Shown here: piece by piece, positions 25,912-33,921 of the stretch
Layout of the letters: every line of letters starts with the position of its first letter
Numbering within the stretch: the first letter of the stretch is position 1
Assembly: GCA_022984795.1 (NCBI GenBank)
Contig: JALIHJ010000003.1
Span: forward strand, 62,001 to 126,000
Direction of reading: 5' to 3'
Length of the DNA: 64,000 nucleotides
Source: Fabrea salina
Taxonomy: Eukaryota; Ciliophora; Heterotrichea; Heterotrichida; Fabreidae
The notes under the pieces: generated by a model
Told to the model about the DNA's origin: nothing
What the model saw: the letters and a program-made list of their open reading frames with translations, nothing else
Database searches by the model: none
Program-made: the position numbers and the translations under genes

Positions 25912-26574
25912 TTATTGGAAGAATCTCTTAGCTGCACTTATTAAAGCTTGACTTCGGTTGCTGGAAATGCTTGAAGGACGCGATGTTCCGTAGAAGTCAG
26001 CTGCATGTCTTCGGAAAGTGTAACCTTGGGCGTCTACTTGGGGAGCTTGTGCTTGGGGCTGCGAGTAGTTTACAGGGGCTTGGTATACCAGTGGGTTGTT
26101 GCTGCCGTCTCCGTAGAACTTTTCTGCGTTTGCCCTTAAATAAAAACTGTCCCTTGAAGGAGGGTCGCTTTCCTTGTAGAACCTTCTGGCGTTTAATTGG
26201 AAGCCTAAAGAGTCCTGGTTTACTTCTGGGTTGTCTTGCTGGCTCCCAGCTTCCCAAGGAGTGGATGAACCTAAGTAAAACTTGTCGACGTTCTTTTGGT
26301 AGGAGGAAGTGAAGTTAGGGTCTTGAGGCTCGTAAGCTTGGAGGTCCTTTTCTGGAGCGTTGTAGCTGCCCTGAGTGTCTCCTGGAGTAGGTGGCTCAGA
26401 GGCTCCAAAGAACTTGCGAGCATCAGCGTGGAATTGAGACCCGTTGCTAACTTGTGAGTGTCTGGACATTGGAGCTTGTGAGCTTCTGATGGAAGTCCAA
26501 GGAGTCACTCCCCAAAACTTGGCTGCGTTCCTAGTGTATACAATGTCTGGTTGTTGATTAGGTAACGCACTCAT
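25912..26574 (-). CDS. Protein made of seven short FYG-type repeats
   Basis: A 220-residue, Gln/Pro/Ser-rich protein without signal or membrane segment. A short motif recurs about every 25-35 residues: NAAKFWGVTPW, DARKFFGASEPPTP, NVDKFYLGSSTPW, NARRFYKESDPPS, NAEKFYGDGSNNP, HAADFYGTSRPSS and AAKRFF. The consensus is [ND]A-x-[KR]-F-[YFW]-G-x-[ST]-x-P. Between repeats the sequence is polar and probably disordered, which suggests a multivalent ligand that binds the same partner several times. I know no described family with this motif. It ends in TAA, and its start at 26574 faces the DOMON gene across a 137-bp gap. Confidence 0.78.
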   Translation of the reverse strand: MSALPNQQPDIVYTRNAAKFWGVTPWTSIRSSQAPMSRHSQVSNGSQFHADARKFFGASEPPTPGDTQGSYNAPEKDLQAYEPQDPNFTSSYQKNVDKFYLGSSTPWEAGSQQDNPEVNQDSLGFQLNARRFYKESDPPSRDSFYLRANAEKFYGDGSNNPLVYQAPVNYSQPQAQAPQVDAQGYTFRRHAADFYGTSRPSSISSNRSQALISAAKRFFQ

Positions 26575-26711
26575 ACCTTTTTAATTGGTAATTAGGAGTA
26601 AGCTTATTGTTTACTTAAAAAAATCATCTTAAAACTTACTAATCAGAATTAAAGCTTTTAAACAGGCCTTGCCATACTGTCTAGATAATAAGCTAAAAAA
26701 CGAATATAAAA

Positions 26712-28082
26712 ATGATTAAACTTGCACTTGGACTCTGCTTAATTTTAAGCATTGCTGGGAGGAGCGTAGAGTACCTTCCTTTTGGACTAACACTTGAATG
26801 GTATTTCCCAGACGAAGAAACCATTACTTTTGAATACCATGTTCCAAGACTCTACGAAGAAGTGTTTGGGTGGGCTGGTTTAGCTTTTCAGTCTTCACTG
26901 GAGTCTATGGAAGACTTCAGGTGTGACTACTACATTGCACTCTTAGATGGTGAAGGCGTTATGACAGACAGGTACGCTGAAACTAATGGGTACCCTCCTT
27001 TTGACATTGAACAGGGAGGAACAAACGACCTTGTTTCAAGCAGAGAGTACCGAGGCAATTACCTTGTGCTTACTTTCACTAGGAAACTCGATACAGGCGA
27101 CGACTGCTGTGACATAGTTATGATCAAGAACTCTCCTATTCTGGTTAAGTGGGCTTTAGGTCCCATTATTGATGGGTACATCGAGCAGCACAGTTTAAAG
27201 TTCATGGGCTATGAGTACTTTATTATTCGCGACGAGTACGAAGACGACAACCTAGACGAAAGGGGCACTTATGGTCCTTTTCACAACCAACACGGAGATA
27301 GAACAGTTCCTAGGGCTGAAACTAAGGAAAAGCCAGACGAAGAGTTCTTAGCTAAGTTAAAAGAAACTCTGGAGAAAGAAGAACTCAAGTTCGGGTCTAA
27401 GGGAGAGTGGCTTACTAAAGACATGAGTCTGTACTGGGAGTTTGGACAGGGAGAAAAGAACGACGAATTGACCCTTTACTTTTATGTGCCTTCCTGGACT
27501 CTTGAAGGGTACGACTGGATACTTTTGGGCTTTGTGGACGCCGCAGACCCTGAGGAGATGCAGAAGTGCGACTGCTACATGGCTGAGTTGCCAAATGGAC
27601 TCTTGACGGACCGGTTCACGATGTCAGACCACGGAATTCCTCAACTGGACCAAAACCTAGGTGGAACTGACGACATTCACTCAGAAATCAGAAGTATTGG
27701 AGAAAACTGGTTTGAATACAAAATTACTCGCAAGTTCAACACAGGCGACAACTACGACATAAAGTTTGAAATCGACAGAGCTTATAAAGTAAGGTGGGAA
27801 CTAGGCAACAAAGATTCAGAAGGCAACTACCTGAATGCAATTGAAAGTGGAACTGAGTACTTTTTGCTGCGAGACAGATACGAAGACAGGAACATAGACG
27901 AAGTCAACGTTTTCGGTCCTCATAGAATCTACGGACCAGGAATTAACTCTGTGGAAGGGATTTTCAACGAAGGAAACGCTGAGTGGACACTAGAAGTAGA
28001 GTCTGATTTAGCAAAGAACTGGGAAAGTGCCACTCAAGAAATCGAGTCTAGGATGGTGAACCAGGAAGCTAAAAGTAATTAA
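26712..28082 (+). CDS. Secreted protein with two DOMON domains
   Basis: A 456-residue protein with a signal peptide (MIKLALGLCLILSIAG) and an internal duplication of about 165 residues. Each half reads like a DOMON beta sandwich: LTLEWYFPDEETITFEYHV with GWAGLAFQS, and MSLYWEFGQGEKNDELTLYF with DWILLGFVDA. Both continue with a CDYY/CDCY line, a TDRY/TDRF line, GGTNDL/GGTDDI, then TRKLDTGDD/TRKFNTGDN and VKWALG/VRWELG. DOMON domains bind haem or sugar in secreted redox proteins; whether haem ligands are present is unclear. Between and after the halves are charged linkers. It is preceded by a TATAAAA stretch. No membrane anchor is seen. Confidence 0.85.
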   Translation: MIKLALGLCLILSIAGRSVEYLPFGLTLEWYFPDEETITFEYHVPRLYEEVFGWAGLAFQSSLESMEDFRCDYYIALLDGEGVMTDRYAETNGYPPFDIEQGGTNDLVSSREYRGNYLVLTFTRKLDTGDDCCDIVMIKNSPILVKWALGPIIDGYIEQHSLKFMGYEYFIIRDEYEDDNLDERGTYGPFHNQHGDRTVPRAETKEKPDEEFLAKLKETLEKEELKFGSKGEWLTKDMSLYWEFGQGEKNDELTLYFYVPSWTLEGYDWILLGFVDAADPEEMQKCDCYMAELPNGLLTDRFTMSDHGIPQLDQNLGGTDDIHSEIRSIGENWFEYKITRKFNTGDNYDIKFEIDRAYKVRWELGNKDSEGNYLNAIESGTEYFLLRDRYEDRNIDEVNVFGPHRIYGPGINSVEGIFNEGNAEWTLEVESDLAKNWESATQEIESRMVNQEAKSN

Positions 28083-28101
28083 GAAAATTTAGATATAAAA
28101 T

Positions 28102-30147
28102 ATGAAAAGAAAAGCAACCAACTACCCTACGCTTGAAACTGAAAGGTCCGGTGAGGAAGAAGTCCTCCTAGGCACTACTCCCAGAAGCAAAAAGGGCACA
28201 GTGCTTCCCGTAAACTTTGAAACTACCCAAAAACCTTTTAAGTACCAACACATTTGGAAAAGAGCCTTTTTCAAAATCAAGATGCAGAAAGCAATGAAAA
28301 GCCTCAACGAAGAAATACTGAAGTTCGGAACAAACAACGAACTAATGGACGCTGACCACAACCTTAAAGAAAACATTGAAGAAATCATTAAGAAAAAAGA
28401 AAAAAAGCAAGAGACTTTTAGAGTACTTCTGAACGATGCTCAGACTGAAAAGTCTCCCTGGTATGTCATAAACCCAGAAGGATTTCTGAAAGGAGTTTGG
28501 AACTCAGTGATCACTTTGATCCTCATATACACTGCTGTAGTGATGCCAGTTAGGTTAGCTTTTATGGAAGCTGTGTACTTTGACACCTGGACAACTATTG
28601 ACTTCTCCATAGATATTTTGTTTTTCATAGACATCTTCGTGAACTTTTTCAGTGCTTACTATACCAAATTAGGAGAAAAAGAGTCTAAACTGGGGAAAAT
28701 AGCTTGGCACTACATAAAAACTTGGTTCTTTATAGACTTTGTGGCTTGCATTCCCTTCAACCTGATTGAGTACGAGATTTTTGGCGAAGGAGATTCGCCT
28801 AATAAGTACAGCACACTAGTAAGACTTTCAAGGATTCCGCGTTTGTACAAGCTGCTTAAAGTTACTCGGATTCTGAAAATTTTCAGGTATTACAAAAGCA
28901 GAGAGTACCTGGATAGAATACAAGACTTCCTTCAAATTAACTCTAGAATTTACAAGCTGTGTAAGTTTGTGATAACTGTTTGGTTGTCAGTGCACATCAT
29001 GGGGTGTTTGTGGTTTTTATCGGCTAAGATTGAAGGGCTGAACTACAACACTTGGGTCTTCCGCTATGGGTACTTAGACTCAAGTGTAGCTACTCAGTAC
29101 ATTGCTTCAATATACTGGGCCTTCACTACTATTACAACTGTAGGCTACGGAGACATTTCTCCAGGCACTGAGCTTGAGCAATTAGTAGCTATTTTGTGGA
29201 TGATGGCAGGAGTGGGTTTTTACTCCTTCACTATAGGGTCGTTGTCTTCATTTCTGACTGCGATAGACACTAAAGAGTCGATTTTGTCTTCTAAACTAGC
29301 AGCTATACACGAGTTTGCTAAGGAAACTGGGATTTCACAAGAGTGCAAACAAAAAATAAGGAACTGCATCCGCTACAACATAGAAAAAACAGGCACCATC
29401 ATGAAGGACAAGCACTCCTTGTTCAAAGAACTCCCCAAAAAGCTGCGTTACGAAGTTTCTTTGTCAATGTACTCAGGAATAGCAAAGAACTTGCGGTTCT
29501 TTGAAAACAAAGACCAAGCTTTTGTAATCGCCTTTATGCCTCTTTTGAAACCTCTAAAGTACGACTCTGAGGAGTACTTGTGGAAGGAAGGTGCTTATGC
29601 CGACGAGGTGTTTTTCATCACTAACGGCAGAGTGAACTTAGTCTTGTCGAACGAAGTGTGCTACAAGTCCTTTTTGAGAGGAAGTTACATTGGGGAGATC
29701 GAGATAGTTTGTAAGGTCTCCTACAGACTCTCCAACGCCCAAGCCTGCAACAACTTAGACACTCTTGCTATCTCTCGCAACGACTTCATTCAAGTGTTAG
29801 AAGACTTTCCACAAGAGTTCAACGAAATCAAAAAAGTAGCTAGTCAAAGAGCCCGACTTAACAAAAAAGCTAAAGAAGAACTGGAGTTCTTTATCAAAGA
29901 ACTTCAAGAAAAGGGCAAAATTAGCTCTTTAGTAGTTCAAGATACCCCAGACACCGAAAGCCTAGACTCTTCTGATAACTATTTGAATGGCTTAGAAGAA
30001 AGTATATCTAAGACCTACTTAGAAATGCAAAAGATTTCAAACAGAATGAGTTCTTTAGAAAACTCAGTTAAACTACTCACCTCATACATTAAGCCTCCTA
30101 GGAAGTCTGGAAACTTACTTAAACGAATGGTGAACCATGATGAATAA
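28102..30147 (+). CDS. Voltage-gated K+ channel with cyclic nucleotide-binding domain
   Basis: A 681-residue channel of the KCNH/CNG type. A charged N terminus precedes six membrane helices; S4 carries regularly spaced Arg/Lys (RLSRIPRLYKLLKVTRILK). The pore loop has TTITTVGYGDISPG, the K+ selectivity filter, near residue 347. After S6 come a C-linker and a cyclic nucleotide-binding domain (about residues 480-580; EYLWKEGAYADEVFFITNGRV, GSYIGEIEIV). The short Arg/Glu signature of cAMP-regulated domains is not obvious, so direct gating by cyclic nucleotide is uncertain. The C-terminal helix is likely a coiled coil. Such channels shape ciliary and membrane excitability in ciliates. It ends 2 bp from TFIIF-beta. 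Confidence 0.93.
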   Translation: MKRKATNYPTLETERSGEEEVLLGTTPRSKKGTVLPVNFETTQKPFKYQHIWKRAFFKIKMQKAMKSLNEEILKFGTNNELMDADHNLKENIEEIIKKKEKKQETFRVLLNDAQTEKSPWYVINPEGFLKGVWNSVITLILIYTAVVMPVRLAFMEAVYFDTWTTIDFSIDILFFIDIFVNFFSAYYTKLGEKESKLGKIAWHYIKTWFFIDFVACIPFNLIEYEIFGEGDSPNKYSTLVRLSRIPRLYKLLKVTRILKIFRYYKSREYLDRIQDFLQINSRIYKLCKFVITVWLSVHIMGCLWFLSAKIEGLNYNTWVFRYGYLDSSVATQYIASIYWAFTTITTVGYGDISPGTELEQLVAILWMMAGVGFYSFTIGSLSSFLTAIDTKESILSSKLAAIHEFAKETGISQECKQKIRNCIRYNIEKTGTIMKDKHSLFKELPKKLRYEVSLSMYSGIAKNLRFFENKDQAFVIAFMPLLKPLKYDSEEYLWKEGAYADEVFFITNGRVNLVLSNEVCYKSFLRGSYIGEIEIVCKVSYRLSNAQACNNLDTLAISRNDFIQVLEDFPQEFNEIKKVASQRARLNKKAKEELEFFIKELQEKGKISSLVVQDTPDTESLDSSDNYLNGLEESISKTYLEMQKISNRMSSLENSVKLLTSYIKPPRKSGNLLKRMVNHDE

Positions 30148-30149
30148 TG

Positions 30150-30851
30150 TTAAGTTTTTTGTTTTTTAGTGGGTTCTTCTTCAGAGTCTTCGTCCCTGTA
30201 CTCTGGCTTGAGTTGCCAGTGGTTCCTGTAAGTTCCTGAAGGGACTCTTTCAGCTATTTCGTTGAGTATTTCTTTCAGGTAAGCTTCAGGCTGGCTAGTT
30301 TCCTCAGCTAAAGCTTTGACTTTCCAGTACCTTTGGTCTCCGAAGAGCTTGAAAAGTTGTTCTTTGACTTGTTCGCGTTCGGCCCTGACTCTTTTTTCCT
30401 TGTGTTTTTCTCTGTAAGCCGAAGCTGCGGCTTGCCTGGCGTCTGCCATCACATAGGCTTTGTGGTCTTGGTTGAGGTGGAACACCATCGGTTTGGTGTA
30501 CTTGTAGTCAGTGAGCCCTGACTTCTGGACGTTGATGCTGTGTTCTGGTTGGGTTTGGAGTTTGTACTGGTTGGTGATTTGGGGAAGCAGAGCTCCTCTT
30601 TGGGATACTTTTGTTTTGATTTTGGCTCTTTTCTGTCCGTCCACAGAAAATATGTAGAGGTTGTCCTCTTCTACAGGTTGGGTGCTTCCTTTGAAGCTAG
30701 TGACTCCTGACTGAGTTTCCAAAGAAAGTTCTATTTGGGACTTGTTGTACTGGAGGTTTAGTTTCTGGGGTTTGTTTTTGATGGTTTCGTATAAGGAGTC
30801 TGGTAATTTCAGCAGAACTACTTGTTTTTGCCCAAAAGATTCGCTTTCCAT
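30150..30851 (-). CDS. GTF2F2: Transcription factor IIF beta subunit (RAP30)
   Basis: A 233-residue subunit of TFIIF, which recruits and stabilises RNA polymerase II at promoters. The N-terminal half fits the dimerisation barrel, with LPDSLYETIKNKPQKL and LYIFSVDGQKR. The C-terminal winged helix is easily recognised: AEREQVKEQLFKLFGDQRYW, QPEAYLKEILNEIAERV and NHWQLKPEYRD, matching human RAP30 (YLKEILKEIG, NTWELKPEYR). The tail EPTKKQKT is basic. Length is near that of human (249). The stop is 2 bp from the K+ channel stop, so the 3' ends of the two transcripts must overlap. Confidence 0.93.
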   Translation of the reverse strand: MESESFGQKQVVLLKLPDSLYETIKNKPQKLNLQYNKSQIELSLETQSGVTSFKGSTQPVEEDNLYIFSVDGQKRAKIKTKVSQRGALLPQITNQYKLQTQPEHSINVQKSGLTDYKYTKPMVFHLNQDHKAYVMADARQAAASAYREKHKEKRVRAEREQVKEQLFKLFGDQRYWKVKALAEETSQPEAYLKEILNEIAERVPSGTYRNHWQLKPEYRDEDSEEEPTKKQKT

Positions 30852-30879
30852 TTACAATATTTACAAGTATTAGGAGTGC

Positions 30880-31932
30880 TTACAAGCCTGCTGGTTGGAG
30901 GCACTTTTGAGAGACTCCTAAGTACTGCACAATGTCTTCTTCTTTGGCGGGTTGGAGTACTTTGTTTCCGTGTTTGTCGTAGAGTCCGTAAGGGTTGAGT
31001 TTCAAACCTCTGCTTTTAGCTTCGCTTCTGAGGATCCGGTTGCAGTCTTTCGAAACTGAAAAGTACAGCAGGGAGAAGGGCAGGTCTTCCTTTTTGCAGG
31101 CAAAGATGTCTAGTCTTCTGTGGGGAAAAGACTCGTACTTGATAACTCCCATAAACTTCTTTTGGGCTTTAGTGAAGGCTTGTGCAAGCACTCCTTGTTC
31201 TTTCAGTTGCTGAACTAGTAACTTCAGGGTGTTCACAGGGTGGTCAGAAGCTACAACTAGGTCTAGTTCTTTGGCTTCTCCAGCTCCTCTTCTGTATGCA
31301 CCTCCTACTTTGAGTTCTGCCTGGGGGTCTACTAGTTTCAGAAGTTTTTCAATGCTTTGGGCAGTTGTTTTTACTTCTTCTGCAGAAACTGACTGTGTGA
31401 TATCTTCAAGTACCTCTGCTGAAGCTTTTTGGGAGTGTGTGAACTCGGAGGGGTGCTGCTCCATGTAGTTCTTAAGAGTTGCTTCATCGTGGATGCCTTT
31501 TTCGAAGAGTTCTTTGGCTTTTCTAGGGCCGATTCCGTGGACTCTTTCAAGTTTTTGCAGGGCTTTGGTTTGGTAGTCTTCGAGCTGACTTGTAGCTTCT
31601 AAGTAGCCCTTCTGGAGGACTTCAGACACCTTTTCAATGGACTTAGGGCCTAGTCCTTTGATGTTTTTGAGTTGCTCTGGAGAGTCAATTGTGTAAGGAA
31701 TGGATTTTATAGTGTTGAGTATTTTGGCGTAAGCTATCGCCTTGTTAGCTTCGCCACGGGCTCTGTAGTAGTTCTGCAGCTTTTCGAGTTCTGATGCTAC
31801 TTGGGTGTTGTTGCCTTCTCCTCTGGGATAAGTGCTTGGGTAGTCAGAACTCCGGTAAGAAGCAGACCTTAAGAAGCCTGGCCAAATCCTTGAAGACCTA
31901 ATCAAATGCTTTGCTGCTTGAAGATGGTGCAT
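30880..31932 (-). CDS. Family X DNA polymerase (pol beta-like), probably mitochondrial
   Basis: A 350-residue gap-filling polymerase. The N terminus (about 35 residues, Arg/Ser-rich, few acidic) looks like a mitochondrial targeting peptide. Helix-hairpin-helix motifs are seen as LKNIKGLGPKSIEK and LERVHGIGPRKAKEL. The palm motif is GGAYRRGAGEAKELDLV, where pol beta has GSFRRGxxxxGDMDVL; the third catalytic Asp is in RRLDIF. The first of the three metal-binding acids is thus Glu, not Asp. The thumb region YFSVSKDCNRILRSEA matches YFTGSxxFNxxMR. The 8-kDa lyase domain is present in part (EANKAIAYAKILNTIKSIPY), including Lys residues that could form the lyase Schiff base. Confidence 0.88.
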   Translation of the reverse strand: MHHLQAAKHLIRSSRIWPGFLRSASYRSSDYPSTYPRGEGNNTQVASELEKLQNYYRARGEANKAIAYAKILNTIKSIPYTIDSPEQLKNIKGLGPKSIEKVSEVLQKGYLEATSQLEDYQTKALQKLERVHGIGPRKAKELFEKGIHDEATLKNYMEQHPSEFTHSQKASAEVLEDITQSVSAEEVKTTAQSIEKLLKLVDPQAELKVGGAYRRGAGEAKELDLVVASDHPVNTLKLLVQQLKEQGVLAQAFTKAQKKFMGVIKYESFPHRRLDIFACKKEDLPFSLLYFSVSKDCNRILRSEAKSRGLKLNPYGLYDKHGNKVLQPAKEEDIVQYLGVSQKCLQPAGL

Positions 31933-32020
31933 TTATCAGCCAGTGCCTAAATATGTCTGATGGGTTCTACTGAGTACTTAGTTCTTAGTGCTGGATTTAA
32001 GGATTATAAAGATTTATAAA

Positions 32021-33049
32021 ATGGGCCAAATGAACTGCTCGAGTTGCTCATGCAACAACAAAGAAAACGAATTCAAACTAGAACTAGACATCCAAAATGA
32101 CCAATTCAACGACCAATTAACTCCTATAAAAGAATCCCCTGCGAAAACTACACAAGTTTCTCCCCTAGCTAAAATCCACACCCTAGAACCCCAGGTTATA
32201 AAACTCCAGTCTCTTTGGCGGGGCTACCAAACCCGAAAGCTCTTTTCACACTTATTGAGGTCCAGAATTCCTAGACGTTCTCACTTTTCCAAGGCAGATT
32301 TTAGAGAAACTACTTCTGTAGAATTTAAGTCTGACAAGTGCGAAGAAAGAGAACCCTACACCTTCAAGTCCGGGGCTGTGTACCAAGGCCAGTGGAAAGG
32401 CACCCACCGCCACGGTTATGGCACCCAAATCTGGCCTGACGGAGCTAAGTACGAAGGGTTTTGGGCGTTTAACCGCGCAAATGGACATGGAAAGTTCTGG
32501 CACATAGACGGAGATATCTTCGAAGGCAACTGGAGGGACGAAAAAGCCAACGGCAAAGGAGTTTACTGCCACGTCAACGGGGCCAGGTACGAAGGCGACT
32601 GGAACGGAGATCTGCAAAACGGGTACGGAGTTGAAGTGTGGGCAGATGGGTCGCGCTACGAAGGTTTTTACCGGAACGGAAAGAAGCACGGGTTCGGTCT
32701 TTACACCTGGACAGACGGGAGTAGGTACGTAGGTCAGTGGTTCGAAAACAAGATAAACGGAGCAGGCACTTATACTTGGCTAGACGGTCGCCAGTATGAA
32801 GGGGAGTGGCTGAACAACAAGATGCACGGAAGAGGAGTTTACGTGTGGAAAGACGGACGCAGGTACGAAGGCGAGTACAAATTCGACAAAAAACACGGAG
32901 AAGGCACTTACTTCTGGAGCGACGGGAAGTGTTATAAAGGAGGCTGGAAAAACGGCAAACAGCACGGAGAAGGAAGGTACATTTTGCCTAGTGGCGAAGT
33001 GAAAGCTTACCTGTGGCAGGACGGCAAGCGCATAAGGAGCCTGGACTAA
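32021..33049 (+). CDS. MORN-repeat protein with IQ motif, N-myristoylated
   Basis: A 342-residue protein. It begins MGQMNCSSCSC, a likely N-myristoylation and palmitoylation signal. One IQ-type calmodulin site (VIKLQSLWRGYQTRKLF) lies near residue 65. From about residue 115 to the end there are around nine MORN repeats of 23 residues (YEGDWNGDLQNGYGVEVWADG type). MORN proteins line membranes and tether structures to the ciliate cortex; here calmodulin could add Ca2+ control. The ATG at 32021 follows TTTATAAA directly. A GTG 11 codons upstream is in frame but would destroy the myristoyl signal. Confidence 0.92.
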   Translation: MGQMNCSSCSCNNKENEFKLELDIQNDQFNDQLTPIKESPAKTTQVSPLAKIHTLEPQVIKLQSLWRGYQTRKLFSHLLRSRIPRRSHFSKADFRETTSVEFKSDKCEEREPYTFKSGAVYQGQWKGTHRHGYGTQIWPDGAKYEGFWAFNRANGHGKFWHIDGDIFEGNWRDEKANGKGVYCHVNGARYEGDWNGDLQNGYGVEVWADGSRYEGFYRNGKKHGFGLYTWTDGSRYVGQWFENKINGAGTYTWLDGRQYEGEWLNNKMHGRGVYVWKDGRRYEGEYKFDKKHGEGTYFWSDGKCYKGGWKNGKQHGEGRYILPSGEVKAYLWQDGKRIRSLD

Positions 33050-33065
33050 GCACTGTTAAATAAAA

Positions 33066-33812
33066 ATGTTTAAGCAAACTAGACGCCATCTTTCACAAGC
33101 ACTTAAAGAACTCAGAGGCCTCCACGACAAAGAAGTCCAGTCAAGAGTTAAGTTTTTCAGAGAAAAGGTAGAAACTCTCTGCAACATCCAACCTGAAGAA
33201 ATACGTAAGGTCTCCCAAGAACCCACAGAAGCCCAGAAACTCCGCGCAGAAACCACAGCCCATGAAATATTCCAACTGTCTGCTAACGAAATGAGGGCTT
33301 TCTTTTATGTTTTAGAAGACAAGAAAAAAAAGACCTTCAACTACAGACCTCAAGAAAAAGTTGTGTACAAAGAGAGAGAACTCAGAGACCAAGGGTTCTG
33401 GCCAACAGTGCACCCTATCAACCTGCACTTCCAACAAGAAACCGGAGAGCAGTCCATTATGGGACTCCACGGATTCCCTAAAGCCTTCACAGAAAAGTTA
33501 GTTACTGGGGAGATGTTTAACTCCATCCAAAACAACTTGCAGGCAGAAGCAGCTCCTCAGGAAGCAGTCCAAGAAGAGGTCCAGGAAAAGACTTCTTTCA
33601 ACTTGGTTTTGAAAGGCTATGCTTCTGACGCTAAAGTCAAAGTGATCAAAGAGATCAAAGACATCCTAGGATTAGGACTCAAAGAAGCTAAGGAAAAAGT
33701 AGAAGGCGTTTCTAAAGAACCTATTATGCTTGCTAGGGCTGTCAGCAAAGACACTCACCAAGAAATGCACGACAAGTTGAAACAGCTGGGGGCAGAAGTT
33801 GAGTTTGAGTAA
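33066..33812 (+). CDS. MRPL12: Mitochondrial ribosomal protein bL12m
   Basis: A 248-residue protein ending in the bacterial L7/L12 C-terminal domain: EKTSFNLVLKGYASDAKVKVIK, then LGLGLKEAKEKVEGV and LKQLGAEVEFE. The N-terminal 170 residues are longer than usual, mostly helical, and begin with a basic stretch (MFKQTRRHLSQAL) that could serve as a mitochondrial presequence. L12 forms the ribosomal stalk that recruits elongation factors. The gene follows the MORN gene by 16 bp on the same strand. Confidence 0.9.
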   Translation: MFKQTRRHLSQALKELRGLHDKEVQSRVKFFREKVETLCNIQPEEIRKVSQEPTEAQKLRAETTAHEIFQLSANEMRAFFYVLEDKKKKTFNYRPQEKVVYKERELRDQGFWPTVHPINLHFQQETGEQSIMGLHGFPKAFTEKLVTGEMFNSIQNNLQAEAAPQEAVQEEVQEKTSFNLVLKGYASDAKVKVIKEIKDILGLGLKEAKEKVEGVSKEPIMLARAVSKDTHQEMHDKLKQLGAEVEFE

Positions 33813-33921
33813 GTTAATTTGAATTTTTATGGGGCATTCTTTACCATCGACATTTACAGTTCAATTTACATTTAATTCTTAAGGGATAAGTTCTTAAAGA
33901 ATTCTCTCCATTTATAAAAAA
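33813..33921 (+). promoter_or_regulatory. 109-bp leader region of the giant gene
   Basis: AT-rich spacer between bL12m and the giant membrane gene. A TTTATAAAAAA stretch touches the ATG at 33922. No ORF or RNA gene is recognised. Confidence 0.45.
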
